NCBI RefSeq assembly: GCF_028023675.1
Contig: NZ_JAQIOZ010000007.1
Span: 210,535 to 274,534, forward strand
DNA length: 64,000 bases
Source: Primorskyibacter aestuariivivens
GTDB lineage: Bacteria > Pseudomonadota > Alphaproteobacteria > Rhodobacterales > Rhodobacteraceae
Direction: 5' to 3'
The notes under the pieces are model-generated. The model had not been told where the DNA came from, did not search any database, and was given only the letters and a program-made list of their open reading frames with translations. The stretch's first letter is position 1. The number at the start of each line of letters is the position of its first letter. The position numbers were made by a program, and so were the translations under genes. Shown here piece by piece: positions 9,292-17,285 of the stretch.

Positions 9292-10517
9292 ATCACGTCC
9301 TCCTGTTTCAGCCGCGTCAGGTCAGCTTCATTCAGCCCCAGATCGCGCCAGATGCGGTCATTGTCCTGGCCCAGTGTCGGCGGGGGCAGGGTGGCATGGG
9401 CTCGTGCCCCATCGGCCATGACCGGCGCGCCCAGCAGGTCAATGTCCTCGCCATTGGCCAGTTTGGTGGCGCGGATCAGGTCGCGGCCCCGGGTTTGTTC
9501 GCCCTCCAGCACCTGTGGCACGCTCAACACCGGGCCGGTGGGCACGCCCAGCCGGTTGAGCGGATCGACCCAATGAGAGGCGGGCCGGGTCGTCAGGACG
9601 GTTTCCAGCGCCGCGCGCAGCGCATGGCGGTTGGTCTTGCGGTCCTCGCGCGTGAGAAAACGCGGATCGTCGAGTAGCGCCTCCAGACCCAGATGCCGCG
9701 CCAGCGCCTGCCATTGCTCATCGCGATTGGCGGCGATGTTGATCGGTTGGTCGGCGGTGGCAAAGGTGCCCGAGGGGGCGGAGGTGGTGTTTTCATTGCC
9801 ATGCGCGCCGGGGGGGACGCCGCCAATCAGGTGATTGGACACCACCCACCCCATGGTCGAGATCACCGCTTCGGTCATGGAAATATCGAGGAAGATGCCA
9901 CGCGGGGTGGCGTTCAGCGCCGCAGCCACGGCAAAGGCTGCTGTCATGCCGCCGACGGTATCGGCCAGCGGATAGCCCACCCGCAGCGGTGCGGACCCGG
10001 CGTCGCCTGTGATCGACATCACGCCGGAAATCCCCTGCACGATCTGGTCATAGGCGGGGTTGTCTTTCCACGGGCCGTCCTGACCAAAGCCGGAAATGGC
10101 GCAGTAGATCAGCCGTGGATTAACCTCTTTGAGCGTTTCATACCCCAGTCCCAGCCGGTCCATTACGCCGGGGCGGAAATTCTCGACCAGCACATCCGCC
10201 CTAGCCACCAGCCGTTTCAAAAGGGCCTTGCCTTCGTCCGCTTTCATATCCAGCGTGACCGAAGATTTCCCGGCGTTCTGCGCGAGGAAGCTGATCCCCA
10301 TGCCTGCCGCGTTGCGTGCCGGGTCCGCGCCCAGTTGGCGCGCCAGATCGCCGGAACCGGGGCGTTCGACCTTGATCACCTCGGCCCCCATCAGCGCCAG
10401 TTGGTAGCAGCAGAAGGGACCCGCCAGCACATTGGTCAGATCCAGAACCCGCACCCCGGCCAGGGGCGCGGGCGTAGGGTGGGCAGTTTGCCCACCAGCC
10501 CTTGTCTCAGTCGCCAT
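9288..10517 (-). CDS. CaiB/BaiF family CoA-transferase (class III)
   Basis: Transfers CoA between acids; 409 residues, the normal family length. The family opening LDLTNVLAGPF and GAEVIKVERPGSGD is near residues 26-60. The catalytic aspartate is expected in NPAYDQIVQG. Its stop overlaps the lyase start, and its start lies inside the end of tctA (11-base overlap), so transporter and pathway form one operon. Oddity: the first roughly 20 residues, including GGQTAHPTP, are encoded by a GGTGGGCA/TGCCCACC palindrome of a repeated intergenic family, so the N-terminus may be a repeat-derived extension. Confidence 0.93.
   Translation of the reverse strand: MATETRAGGQTAHPTPAPLAGVRVLDLTNVLAGPFCCYQLALMGAEVIKVERPGSGDLARQLGADPARNAAGMGISFLAQNAGKSSVTLDMKADEGKALLKRLVARADVLVENFRPGVMDRLGLGYETLKEVNPRLIYCAISGFGQDGPWKDNPAYDQIVQGISGVMSITGDAGSAPLRVGYPLADTVGGMTAAFAVAAALNATPRGIFLDISMTEAVISTMGWVVSNHLIGGVPPGAHGNENTTSAPSGTFATADQPINIAANRDEQWQALARHLGLEALLDDPRFLTREDRKTNRHALRAALETVLTTRPASHWVDPLNRLGVPTGPVLSVPQVLEGEQTRGRDLIRATKLANGEDIDLLGAPVMADGARAHATLPPPTLGQDNDRIWRDLGLNEADLTRLKQEDVI
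10473..10496. repeat. REP-like palindrome inside the 5' end of the CoA-transferase gene
   Basis: CGTAG is followed by GGTGGGCA (10478-10485), loop GTT, and TGCCCACC (10489-10496). It is a perfect 8-bp stem of the same family as the elements at 4.86-4.91 kb and 27.61-27.67 kb, here located within coding sequence. Confidence 0.7.
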
Positions 10518-12021
10518 CGGCGATCCCCTTGGCCCGTGCCTTGGCCCGACGCGCGCGGTAGCTGGGAACCACCACCAGAAGCGCGGCGATCACCAGAAGC
10601 CCCAGCGTCATCGGACGGTCGATCAGGAAGCCCATCCCGTCATAAAGCTGCATCGAGCGGGCGAAATTGTCCTCGAGCATGCGGCCCAGGATGAAGCCAA
10701 TGAGCAACGGTGCCAGTGGATAATCGGCAAAGCGCAGGATTGTCGCGCAGACGCCCATGCCGACCAGAAGCAGCAGTTCGGTGGCGTTGTTCTGGCCGAT
10801 ATAGCTGCCCATCAGCGTGAAGAAGAGGATGAAGGGGATCAGGTAATTGCGCGGGATCGTCAGGACCTTGGCGATATAGGGGATCAGCGGCAGGTTCAGC
10901 ACCAGCAGCACCAGGTTGCCGATATACATCGAGATGATCACCGCCCAGAAGATCTGCGGCTCGTCGATCATCAGGCGCGGACCGGGCGTCACGTTCAGCG
11001 CGATCAACGCGCCGAGCAGGATCGCCGTGGTGCCCGAGCCGGGAATGCCCAGCGTCAGGAGCGGCACGAAAGACCCGGTGCAGGCGGCGTTATTGGCGGT
11101 TTCCGGTGCGGCCAGCCCCTTGATGGAGCCATGGCCGAATTCCTTTTGCTCTTCCTTGGAGGCGATGTTGCGTTCCACCGCGTAGCCGAGGAAGGAGGCG
11201 ATGGTTGCACCTGCCCCGGGCAGCACGCCGATAAAGAAGCCCTGAATGGACTGGCGGCCGATCACGGGCGCGATCTTGCGCCCCTCTTCGCGGGTGATGC
11301 GCAGCCCAGTGATCTTGCCGCCGTCGCCCTGTGCGGATCGCGCTGGGTTCATCACCAGAAACAGAGCTTCGGGCAGGGCAAACATCGCCATGGCCAGGGT
11401 GATGAAGCTGAGACCCGATTGCAGGTCCATGATGCCCATGGTGAAACGCGGCAGGTTGAACAGCGCGCCTTCGCCCACCGTGGCAAGGATCAGTCCCAGC
11501 AGCGTCATCAGAACCGCCTTGGCCACATTGCCGGTCCCGGCAAAGGCCGCGATGGCCGAGAGGCCCACCACCATCAGCGCGAAATATTCCGCCGAATGGA
11601 ACAGGAGCGCCACCGTCGACAGCATCGGCGCAAAGATCATCAGGAGCAGCGCGCCAATCGAGCCGCCCGCAAAGGATGAGATCGCCGCGATGGTCAGCGC
11701 CTTGCCCGCCTGGCCCTTGCGGGCCATGGGGTAGCCGTCGAAACTGGACGCCACAGTGCCCGCCACGCCGGGCGCGTTGAGCAGGATGGACGACGTGGAG
11801 CCGCCGAAGATGGCCCCGTAATAGACCCCGGCCAGCAGGATCAGCGCGGCAGAGGGGTCGCCGATTGTGATGGCCACGGGGATCATGATGGCGATGATCG
11901 ACATCGGGCCAAGCCCCGGCAGCATGCCGATAAAGGTGCCGATCAGGCAGCCAAAGATGACCATCAACAGGTTTTGCAACGAGAAGGCGGCGCTGAGGCC
12001 GATCATGAGACCTTCGATCAT
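10507..12021 (-). CDS. tctA: Tripartite tricarboxylate transporter large permease TctA
   Basis: Inner-membrane permease of a TTT family (TctCBA) system that imports carboxylates captured by TctC. It has 504 residues with about 11-12 hydrophobic segments. The conserved family stretches GLGPMSIIAIMIP and GIPGSGTTAILLGALIALNVTPGP fall in the first half and the middle. AGGAG lies upstream of the ATG. tctB ends just upstream, and the CoA-transferase start overlaps its last codons. Substrate unknown; the adjoining CoA-transferase and lyase point to a di- or tricarboxylate. Confidence 0.95.
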   Translation of the reverse strand: MIEGLMIGLSAAFSLQNLLMVIFGCLIGTFIGMLPGLGPMSIIAIMIPVAITIGDPSAALILLAGVYYGAIFGGSTSSILLNAPGVAGTVASSFDGYPMARKGQAGKALTIAAISSFAGGSIGALLLMIFAPMLSTVALLFHSAEYFALMVVGLSAIAAFAGTGNVAKAVLMTLLGLILATVGEGALFNLPRFTMGIMDLQSGLSFITLAMAMFALPEALFLVMNPARSAQGDGGKITGLRITREEGRKIAPVIGRQSIQGFFIGVLPGAGATIASFLGYAVERNIASKEEQKEFGHGSIKGLAAPETANNAACTGSFVPLLTLGIPGSGTTAILLGALIALNVTPGPRLMIDEPQIFWAVIISMYIGNLVLLVLNLPLIPYIAKVLTIPRNYLIPFILFFTLMGSYIGQNNATELLLLVGMGVCATILRFADYPLAPLLIGFILGRMLEDNFARSMQLYDGMGFLIDRPMTLGLLVIAALLVVVPSYRARRAKARAKGIADGD

Positions 12022-12035
12022 GGCTCAGGCTCCTT

Positions 12036-12518
12036 TCAGAAGAAGATGGGGAGGGGGCGCAGGAAGATGCCCAGCACGCCTTCGACGAGATACCAGACGA
12101 TACCGGTGGCCAGAGCGGTGATGGGGATGAGGTAATGCAGCTTGCGTTCGCCTAGGATCATCGCCCCCACGGTCAGAAACCCCACGGTCGAGAGCAGGAA
12201 CCCGGCAGGACGCAGAAGCAGCGCGTAAGCCACCATCAGCCCCAGAAGCAGCAGCGCCTGTCCGATATTGTACTCGCCCAGGCGGCGGTAATCGATATCG
12301 GCGGGCTTCTTGTCCGCGTCAGCTTTCTCCAGCCCCAGCAGGATCACCAGCGAAGTCAGGATCGCCAGCACAGCCAGAACCTTGGGAAAGGTCGAGGGCC
12401 AGATCGGGTTGCGCTGCATGAAGGGCGGCAGCAACTGGTCCATGGTGAAGAATGCGGCGTAACCATAGGCAAGCGCCACGCAGAGGATGACAAAGGCAAT
12501 CCAGCGATCGAGGGCCAT
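12036..12518 (-). CDS. tctB: Tripartite tricarboxylate transporter small membrane protein TctB
   Basis: The small four-helix membrane subunit of the TTT transporter, 160 residues. I chose the ATG at 12518 (MALDRWIAF) because AAGGGAGG sits 7-8 bases upstream. A longer frame to 12650 would run through two hairpins and give an atypical charged N-terminus. Hydrophobic segments cover roughly residues 5-25, 40-60, 85-115 and 125-150. It lies between tctC (upstream) and tctA (14-base gap), the usual tctCBA order. Confidence 0.92.
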   Translation of the reverse strand: MALDRWIAFVILCVALAYGYAAFFTMDQLLPPFMQRNPIWPSTFPKVLAVLAILTSLVILLGLEKADADKKPADIDYRRLGEYNIGQALLLLGLMVAYALLLRPAGFLLSTVGFLTVGAMILGERKLHYLIPITALATGIVWYLVEGVLGIFLRPLPIFF

Positions 12519-12559
12519 GAGCGGGCCTCCCTTGCGACAGGGGTAAGTTTTGGGGTGAC

Positions 12560-12604
12560 GATTTCTTTTGAAGAAATCGGACCGAAATCTTTCGAAGATT
12601 TCGG
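12560..12604 (-). terminator. Tandem hairpins between tctC and tctB
   Basis: GATTTCTT/AAGAAATC (12560-12578, loop TTG) is followed by CCGAAATCTT/AAGATTTCGG (12582-12604, loop TCG). Both stems are perfect. The position just after the binding-protein gene suggests partial termination or mRNA 3'-end protection, giving more TctC than permease. Confidence 0.6.
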
Positions 12605-12657
12605 GGGCCCTGCGCGAGAGGGTAGGCCTCTCGCGCAGGATTTGGGTCATGTGGACC

Positions 12658-13641
12658 TTAGAGGAAGCCCAGCTTCTTCATCAGATCGCCGATGACCTTT
12701 TCCTGATTTTCCAGGAAGGCTTTGAAGTCATCACCGGAGTTGTGGATGTTGACCCAGCCATTGCGGGCGCGCACGGCTTCCCATTCGGGTGTGTCGTACA
12801 TCTTGGCAATCGCATCCTGATAGGCGGCCAGCTGGTCCTCGGGCAGGCCCGGAGCGCCGAAGAAGCCACGCCAGTTCACGAATGTTGTGTCGATGCCCTG
12901 TTCCTTCATGGTCGGTGCATCCTCGTAAGCGCCGACGCGCTCGTCCGAGGTCACGCCGAGGATCTTGACTTCACCGGCCTGTGCCAGCGCCACGGCTTCC
13001 GAGAAACCGGTGGAGAGCGCCTTGATCTCGCCCGAGAGCAGCGCTGCCATGGCCTTGCCGCCTGCGTCATAGGGGATGTATTTCACTTCGAGCGCATCCT
13101 TGCCCGCCGCTTCCATCACCATCGCCGCAACCAGGTGGTCCATGCCGCCGGGCACCGAGCCGCCGCCGATGGCGGTGCTGTTGGGGTCGGCATCATAGGC
13201 GGCCAGAAGATCGGCCATCGAGTCGATGTTGCTGTCGGCGGGAACCACCATCGCGGCGTAATCGCCAATGGTGCCAGCCACGAGCGTCAGATCGCGGAAG
13301 TTCTGCGGGAACACACCGGTGAGCGACCGGATGATGATCGGCGTGGAGTTCACCATCAGCGTGCCGTGGTTGCTCTCGGCATTCTCGATCAGGTAGCCGA
13401 TGGCTTTGCCGCCGCCGCCGCCGGACATGTTTTCATAGGACGCGGTGCCCACGAGGCCCGCATTGGTCAGCGCCTCACCGGTGCCGCGCGCGGTGCCGTC
13501 CCAACCGCCACCGGCGCCGCCGGGGATCAGGAAGTGGATGCTGTCCAGCACCTGGTGGCCGCCGGCCAGAACAGGGGTGCCAAAGCTCATCGCCGCGGTC
13601 GCGGCTACCATCAGGGCGCGACGGCCCAGTTTCAATGTCAT
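12658..13641 (-). CDS. tctC: Tripartite tricarboxylate transporter substrate-binding protein TctC
   Basis: Periplasmic binding protein of the TTT system (Bug/TctC family), 327 residues. A signal peptide with a hydrophobic core at about 9-24 ends in VLAG. The mature part contains the family's LIPGGAGGGWD segment near residue 35 and KYIPYDAGGKA in the middle. GGGAGGAAAA precedes the ATG. It is the first gene of tctCBA and is divergent from tctD; the 120-base gap contains likely TctD operators. Two hairpins separate it from tctB. Confidence 0.95.
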   Translation of the reverse strand: MTLKLGRRALMVAATAAMSFGTPVLAGGHQVLDSIHFLIPGGAGGGWDGTARGTGEALTNAGLVGTASYENMSGGGGGKAIGYLIENAESNHGTLMVNSTPIIIRSLTGVFPQNFRDLTLVAGTIGDYAAMVVPADSNIDSMADLLAAYDADPNSTAIGGGSVPGGMDHLVAAMVMEAAGKDALEVKYIPYDAGGKAMAALLSGEIKALSTGFSEAVALAQAGEVKILGVTSDERVGAYEDAPTMKEQGIDTTFVNWRGFFGAPGLPEDQLAAYQDAIAKMYDTPEWEAVRARNGWVNIHNSGDDFKAFLENQEKVIGDLMKKLGFL

Positions 13642-13684
13642 CAGATTTTCCTCCCATTTGACAATGGCGGGGGGACCCGCTCAT

Positions 13685-13725
13685 GTTTCATGAAACTTGC
13701 CCATGAACCTGACATAAACCTGACA
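13685..13725. promoter_or_regulatory. Candidate TctD operator: direct repeats and palindrome in the tctC/tctD gap
   Basis: AACCTGACA occurs twice (13706-13714 and 13717-13725) with an 11-base period, the spacing expected for a dimeric OmpR-type regulator. Next to it is a perfect palindrome, GTTTCATGAAAC (13685-13696). Both lie between divergent tctC and tctD. Prediction only. Confidence 0.5.
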
Positions 13726-13760
13726 CGTCCGGATAATTCCCTGAAACGAAAGCACGGCCC

Positions 13761-14426
13761 ATGCGGTTTCTCCTGATCGAAGATAGCGAGGCGCTGGCCT
13801 CAGCCGTGGTCGAGCGGCTGCATCTGGACGGGCATGTGGTGGATCATGCGGGCGATCTGGCGACCGCCTGGGATTATGTGGCAACGACCGATTACGATCT
13901 GATTTTGCTGGATATTATGCTGCCCGATGGCGATGGGCGCAGCTTTCTGGAACGCCACAGGAGCGCCGACGCCAGTACCCCGGTCATCGTGCTCACCGCG
14001 CGGTCCGAAGTGTCGGACCGGGTGGGGCTTCTGGACCTTGGCGCGGATGACTACATGGTCAAGCCGATCGACTTTTCCGAGCTTGAGGCGCGTTGCCGGG
14101 CGGTGCTGAGACGCCGGGGCGGGGAGGCGCGCAACCTCATCACGCTGGGTAATCTGGGATTCGATTCCCTTGCCGGGACGCTGAAGATCGGCGGCGAAAC
14201 CGTCCAGCTCCGGACCCGCGAACTGCGCCTGTTCGAGGTGTTCATCAACGCGCCGGGGCAGATATTCTCCAAATCCGCCCTGGTGGACCGGCTGTTTTCC
14301 TATGACGAGGACCCGTCCGAGAACGCCATCGAGGTCTATGTCGGCCGTCTGCGGCGCAGGTTGGCGGGCTCCGATGTCGGGATCACCACGGTCCGGGGGC
14401 TTGGCTACAAGCTGGAACAGACGTGA
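13761..14426 (+). CDS. tctD: OmpR-family response regulator TctD
   Basis: DNA-binding response regulator, 221 residues. The receiver domain (1-115) shows acidic residues ED at 7-8, the phosphoacceptor Asp51 in LLDIMLPDG, a Thr in VLTARS and Lys in MVKPID. A C-terminal winged-helix domain (about 125-220) ends in the typical VRGLGYKLE. It is followed by tctE with a GTGA overlap and is divergent from tctCBA. It is therefore expected to activate the transporter in response to its substrate. Confidence 0.94.
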   Translation: MRFLLIEDSEALASAVVERLHLDGHVVDHAGDLATAWDYVATTDYDLILLDIMLPDGDGRSFLERHRSADASTPVIVLTARSEVSDRVGLLDLGADDYMVKPIDFSELEARCRAVLRRRGGEARNLITLGNLGFDSLAGTLKIGGETVQLRTRELRLFEVFINAPGQIFSKSALVDRLFSYDEDPSENAIEVYVGRLRRRLAGSDVGITTVRGLGYKLEQT

Positions 14427-15814
14427 GCGCGCCCGCCAGACAAGACCCCGTTTCCCAAGGCTCGATCCGGCGGCGATTGCTGCTGGTACAGCTTGCGGGC
14501 GCGGCGGCGCTGGCGGTTCTGCTCTATTTCGTGGTGCTTTCGGTCACCCGGCAGGTGGCACAGCAGAGCCAGGACAACGTGCTCGCGGCCTCGGCCCTGT
14601 CAATCCTTGGCTCGGCGCGGGTCTCGGGCGGCGAGATCGTGATCGACCTGCCGTATTCGGCGCTCTCCATGCTGGATTCGGTGACGGATGAACGGGTGTT
14701 CTATGCGATCTGGCTGGGCGATGAGTTCCTGTCGGGATATCAGGACCTGCCGCGTCCCCAGCGACCGGGCGAGGCGCAGCCCGCCTTTCTTGAGGCGGCA
14801 TTTCTGGGGGCACAGGTGCGCATCGCGGCGGTGGAGCGGCCGTTTTCCACCGATCTGGGCAATGAGCAACTGAGCGTGTCGGTGGCGCAGACCCTGACCG
14901 GGCGCGATCAGACCATGGCGCGCATCTCGCGCGTGGCGCTGGGCGTGGGGGCCGGGTTCTTTGCGCTCTCGGCGGTGCTGGCGCTGATCGTGGCGCAAAG
15001 CACGATCCGCCCGTTGAACCGGTTGACCGGGGCGGTGTCGCGGCGCGGGCCGCGCGATCTGCGCCCTGTGTCGGCACCGGTGCCGTCCGAGATGGTGCCG
15101 CTGGTGGCCTCGCTCAATTCCTTCATGAAGCGGCTGGAAACCTCGCTCTCGCGCTCCGAGGATTTCATTGCCGAGGCCGCGCACCGGGTGCGCACCCCGC
15201 TGGCCATCGTGCGCACACAGGCCGAGATCGTGCAGCGCCGTGTCCGGGACGAGGACACGCGCAACGCCGTGCGCGAGATGATCCATGCCGTCGACGAAAG
15301 CTCGCGCACGGCGGGGCAGTTGCTGGATCACGCGATGGTGGTATTCCGGCTTGATGATCTGGCGTGCGAACCGGTCGATTTGCCCGCGCTGGTACGCGAA
15401 ACCGTGTCGCAGGTGGGGGTTTTGTCAGAGATGCGTGACATTGACCTGATCCTGGGCCGCATGGAGGACGCGGTGGTCGAGGGGGATGCAATCCTGTTGC
15501 AGAACGCGCTGCGCAACCTTCTGGACAACGCCATTAAATACTGCCCGCCCCTGGCCGAGGTCACGGTTTCGGTGCGCAATGACGGCAATGAGATCTGCTT
15601 GCAGGTCAGCGACACCGGCCCCGGCTTTCCCGAGGGCGGCAAACGCCGGTTGGTGCAGCGCTTTTCGCGCGGTGACAATGTCTCGGGCGTGGTTGGCTCC
15701 GGTCTGGGGCTGACCATCGTCGAGGATGTGACCGTGGCCCATGGCGGGCGCTTTACCATCGACAACAATGACGGAGGTGGCGCATGCGCGCGATTGTTCT
15801 TTCCGGCATCCTGA
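14423..15814 (+). CDS. tctE: Sensor histidine kinase TctE
   Basis: Membrane sensor kinase, 463 residues, starting at a GTG that overlaps the tctD stop. One transmembrane helix lies at about 13-38, then a periplasmic domain of about 130 residues, and a second helix near 172-195. The phosphoacceptor is in EAAHRVRTPL. The ATPase domain has the N box (LRNLLDNAIKY), DTGPGF and GSGLGLTIV. The gene end overlaps the next gene by 31 bases. The TctDE pair typically responds to tri- or dicarboxylates. Confidence 0.94.
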   Translation: MSAPARQDPVSQGSIRRRLLLVQLAGAAALAVLLYFVVLSVTRQVAQQSQDNVLAASALSILGSARVSGGEIVIDLPYSALSMLDSVTDERVFYAIWLGDEFLSGYQDLPRPQRPGEAQPAFLEAAFLGAQVRIAAVERPFSTDLGNEQLSVSVAQTLTGRDQTMARISRVALGVGAGFFALSAVLALIVAQSTIRPLNRLTGAVSRRGPRDLRPVSAPVPSEMVPLVASLNSFMKRLETSLSRSEDFIAEAAHRVRTPLAIVRTQAEIVQRRVRDEDTRNAVREMIHAVDESSRTAGQLLDHAMVVFRLDDLACEPVDLPALVRETVSQVGVLSEMRDIDLILGRMEDAVVEGDAILLQNALRNLLDNAIKYCPPLAEVTVSVRNDGNEICLQVSDTGPGFPEGGKRRLVQRFSRGDNVSGVVGSGLGLTIVEDVTVAHGGRFTIDNNDGGGACARLFFPAS

Positions 15815-16797
15815 CGCTTTGGGCCGCCTGGGTCAGTGCATTTGAGGTCGAGGACCGCGCGGTCTTTGGTCCCGAGGCGGCAGGGGACACAATCAAGGTG
15901 ATTTCTACCGCCGATATCGCCTATTTCGAGCCGATGATCCGGTCTTTTCTGGACCGCGCGCCGGGGCTGCGCGTGGACTACACGGTGGCCAGTTCGTCGG
16001 AACTCATGAAAGCCATCCAGGACGAACGCCAGAGCTTTGATCTGGCCATTTCCAGTGCCATGGATTTGCAGACCAAGCTGGCCAATGACGGGCTGGCCCA
16101 ACAGCATTTTTCCGATGTCACGCGCAGCTTGCCGCGCTGGGCCACATGGAATGACATGGTCTTTGCCTTCACCCAGGAACCGGCGGCCATCGTGCTGTCG
16201 CGCGCGGCCTTTGCCGATCTGCCGATCCCGCGCAGCCGACAGGACCTGATCCAGCTGTTGCGCCAGAACCCCGAGCGGTTTCGCGGGCGGATCGGCACCT
16301 ATGATGTGCGGATCTCCGGGCTGGGTTACCTGTTCGCCACACAGGACACCCGCGCATCCGAGACGTTCTGGCGGCTGACCGAGGTGATGGGCGCGCTGGG
16401 CGCACGGCTCTATTGCTGCTCGTCCGACATGATCGAGGATGTGGAACGCGGCGATCTGGCCATCGCCTATAATGTGCTGAGCAGCTATGCCGTCACGCGC
16501 GCCGATACGGACCGGTTTCACATCGTGTTGCCGCAGGATTTCACAACGGTGATGCTGCGCAGCCTGCTGATCCCGGTCACTGCGCAGAACCGCGACGGCG
16601 CGGCGCGATTTGCCGATCATATTCTGTCGCCGAGCTTTGGCCCGGAGGCTTCGCCGCTGGCCGGGGTGGACCTGACCGCGCTGCAGGCGGAAAGCACGCT
16701 GCATAGGATCAGGCTGGGGCCGGGGCTTTTGGTGTTTCTCGATCAGTTCAAGAAACGCAGCTTTCTGGCGGAATGGCAAAGCGCCATCGTGCAGTAG
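15784..16797 (+). CDS. Extracellular solute-binding protein, probable TctE accessory sensor
   Basis: A 337-residue exported protein with a signal peptide (about 1-20, ending in VSA) and a periplasmic binding protein fold resembling the iron/thiamine/ABC-type binding family. Features include DTIKVISTADI near the mature N-terminus and FDLAISSAMDLQTK. Two adjacent cysteines (CCSS) are near residue 210. GGAGG precedes the ATG, which lies 31 bases inside tctE, so translation is coupled. No transporter gene follows. I infer that it feeds ligand information to TctE rather than serving uptake. Confidence 0.82.
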   Translation: MRAIVLSGILTLWAAWVSAFEVEDRAVFGPEAAGDTIKVISTADIAYFEPMIRSFLDRAPGLRVDYTVASSSELMKAIQDERQSFDLAISSAMDLQTKLANDGLAQQHFSDVTRSLPRWATWNDMVFAFTQEPAAIVLSRAAFADLPIPRSRQDLIQLLRQNPERFRGRIGTYDVRISGLGYLFATQDTRASETFWRLTEVMGALGARLYCCSSDMIEDVERGDLAIAYNVLSSYAVTRADTDRFHIVLPQDFTTVMLRSLLIPVTAQNRDGAARFADHILSPSFGPEASPLAGVDLTALQAESTLHRIRLGPGLLVFLDQFKKRSFLAEWQSAIVQ

Positions 16798-17285
16798 CGC
16801 CGCAACAGGAAATCACCGCATTTTGCAAGCCCGAAACCGGTGAAATGCGACAAAGTGCATTTTGAGCATTGTCATTGCATCCCCTCCGACCTTATGTTGA
16901 ACGAAGGCCAATGGGATTTTCCCGGCCTAAAGAGTTTCGCTGTTATCAAAGCTCTCGTGGGCAAACCCGCCCAGCCTCTTTGAAACAGACCGATGCGATT
17001 GCCCAGAGCGGGGAAACCACGCCGGGCGATCAGTAAGACCAGCCCGATCCGTGAAACCGGCGGGCCGTAAACGGGCGGAGGGCCAAAGGGCTGCTTCCGT
17101 CGGAGAAGAACCGCGATGCAACGCGCGAACGCATTGAGGATACGGGCAGGGGGCGATCGTCGCTCTTCCTATAACCGTGGTCCCGACGCGTCCCGCATCG
17201 CCTCAATCAGACATCTCCCGCAATATGCTGCACCGCCCGGGCTTTCGCCTGGTGTGCGGTCTTTGCCGGGGTGCAATTGGACAAT
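16798..17285 (+). promoter_or_regulatory. Long gene-free leader upstream of rne
   Basis: No convincing coding frame is present in these 488 bases. The first part holds a 7-bp stem (CGCATTT 16817-16823 with AAATGCG 16843-16849), perhaps the end of the tctDE transcript. The remaining roughly 400 bases are GC-rich, with several short complementary arms (for example ACCGGCGGGCC... near 17.05 kb). This fits the long structured 5' UTR through which RNase E often controls its own mRNA. The start of transcription cannot be placed. Confidence 0.45.

Noticed and set aside
10432..11679. Long open frame opposite tctA and the CoA-transferase (about 415 codons)
   Set aside because: It is the antisense of well-supported genes in GC-rich DNA, is full of Gln/His/Arg repeats and has no domain.
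12519..12650. N-terminal extension of TctB by 44 residues
   Set aside because: It would read through two perfect hairpins and lacks a ribosome binding site, while the ATG at 12518 has a strong one.
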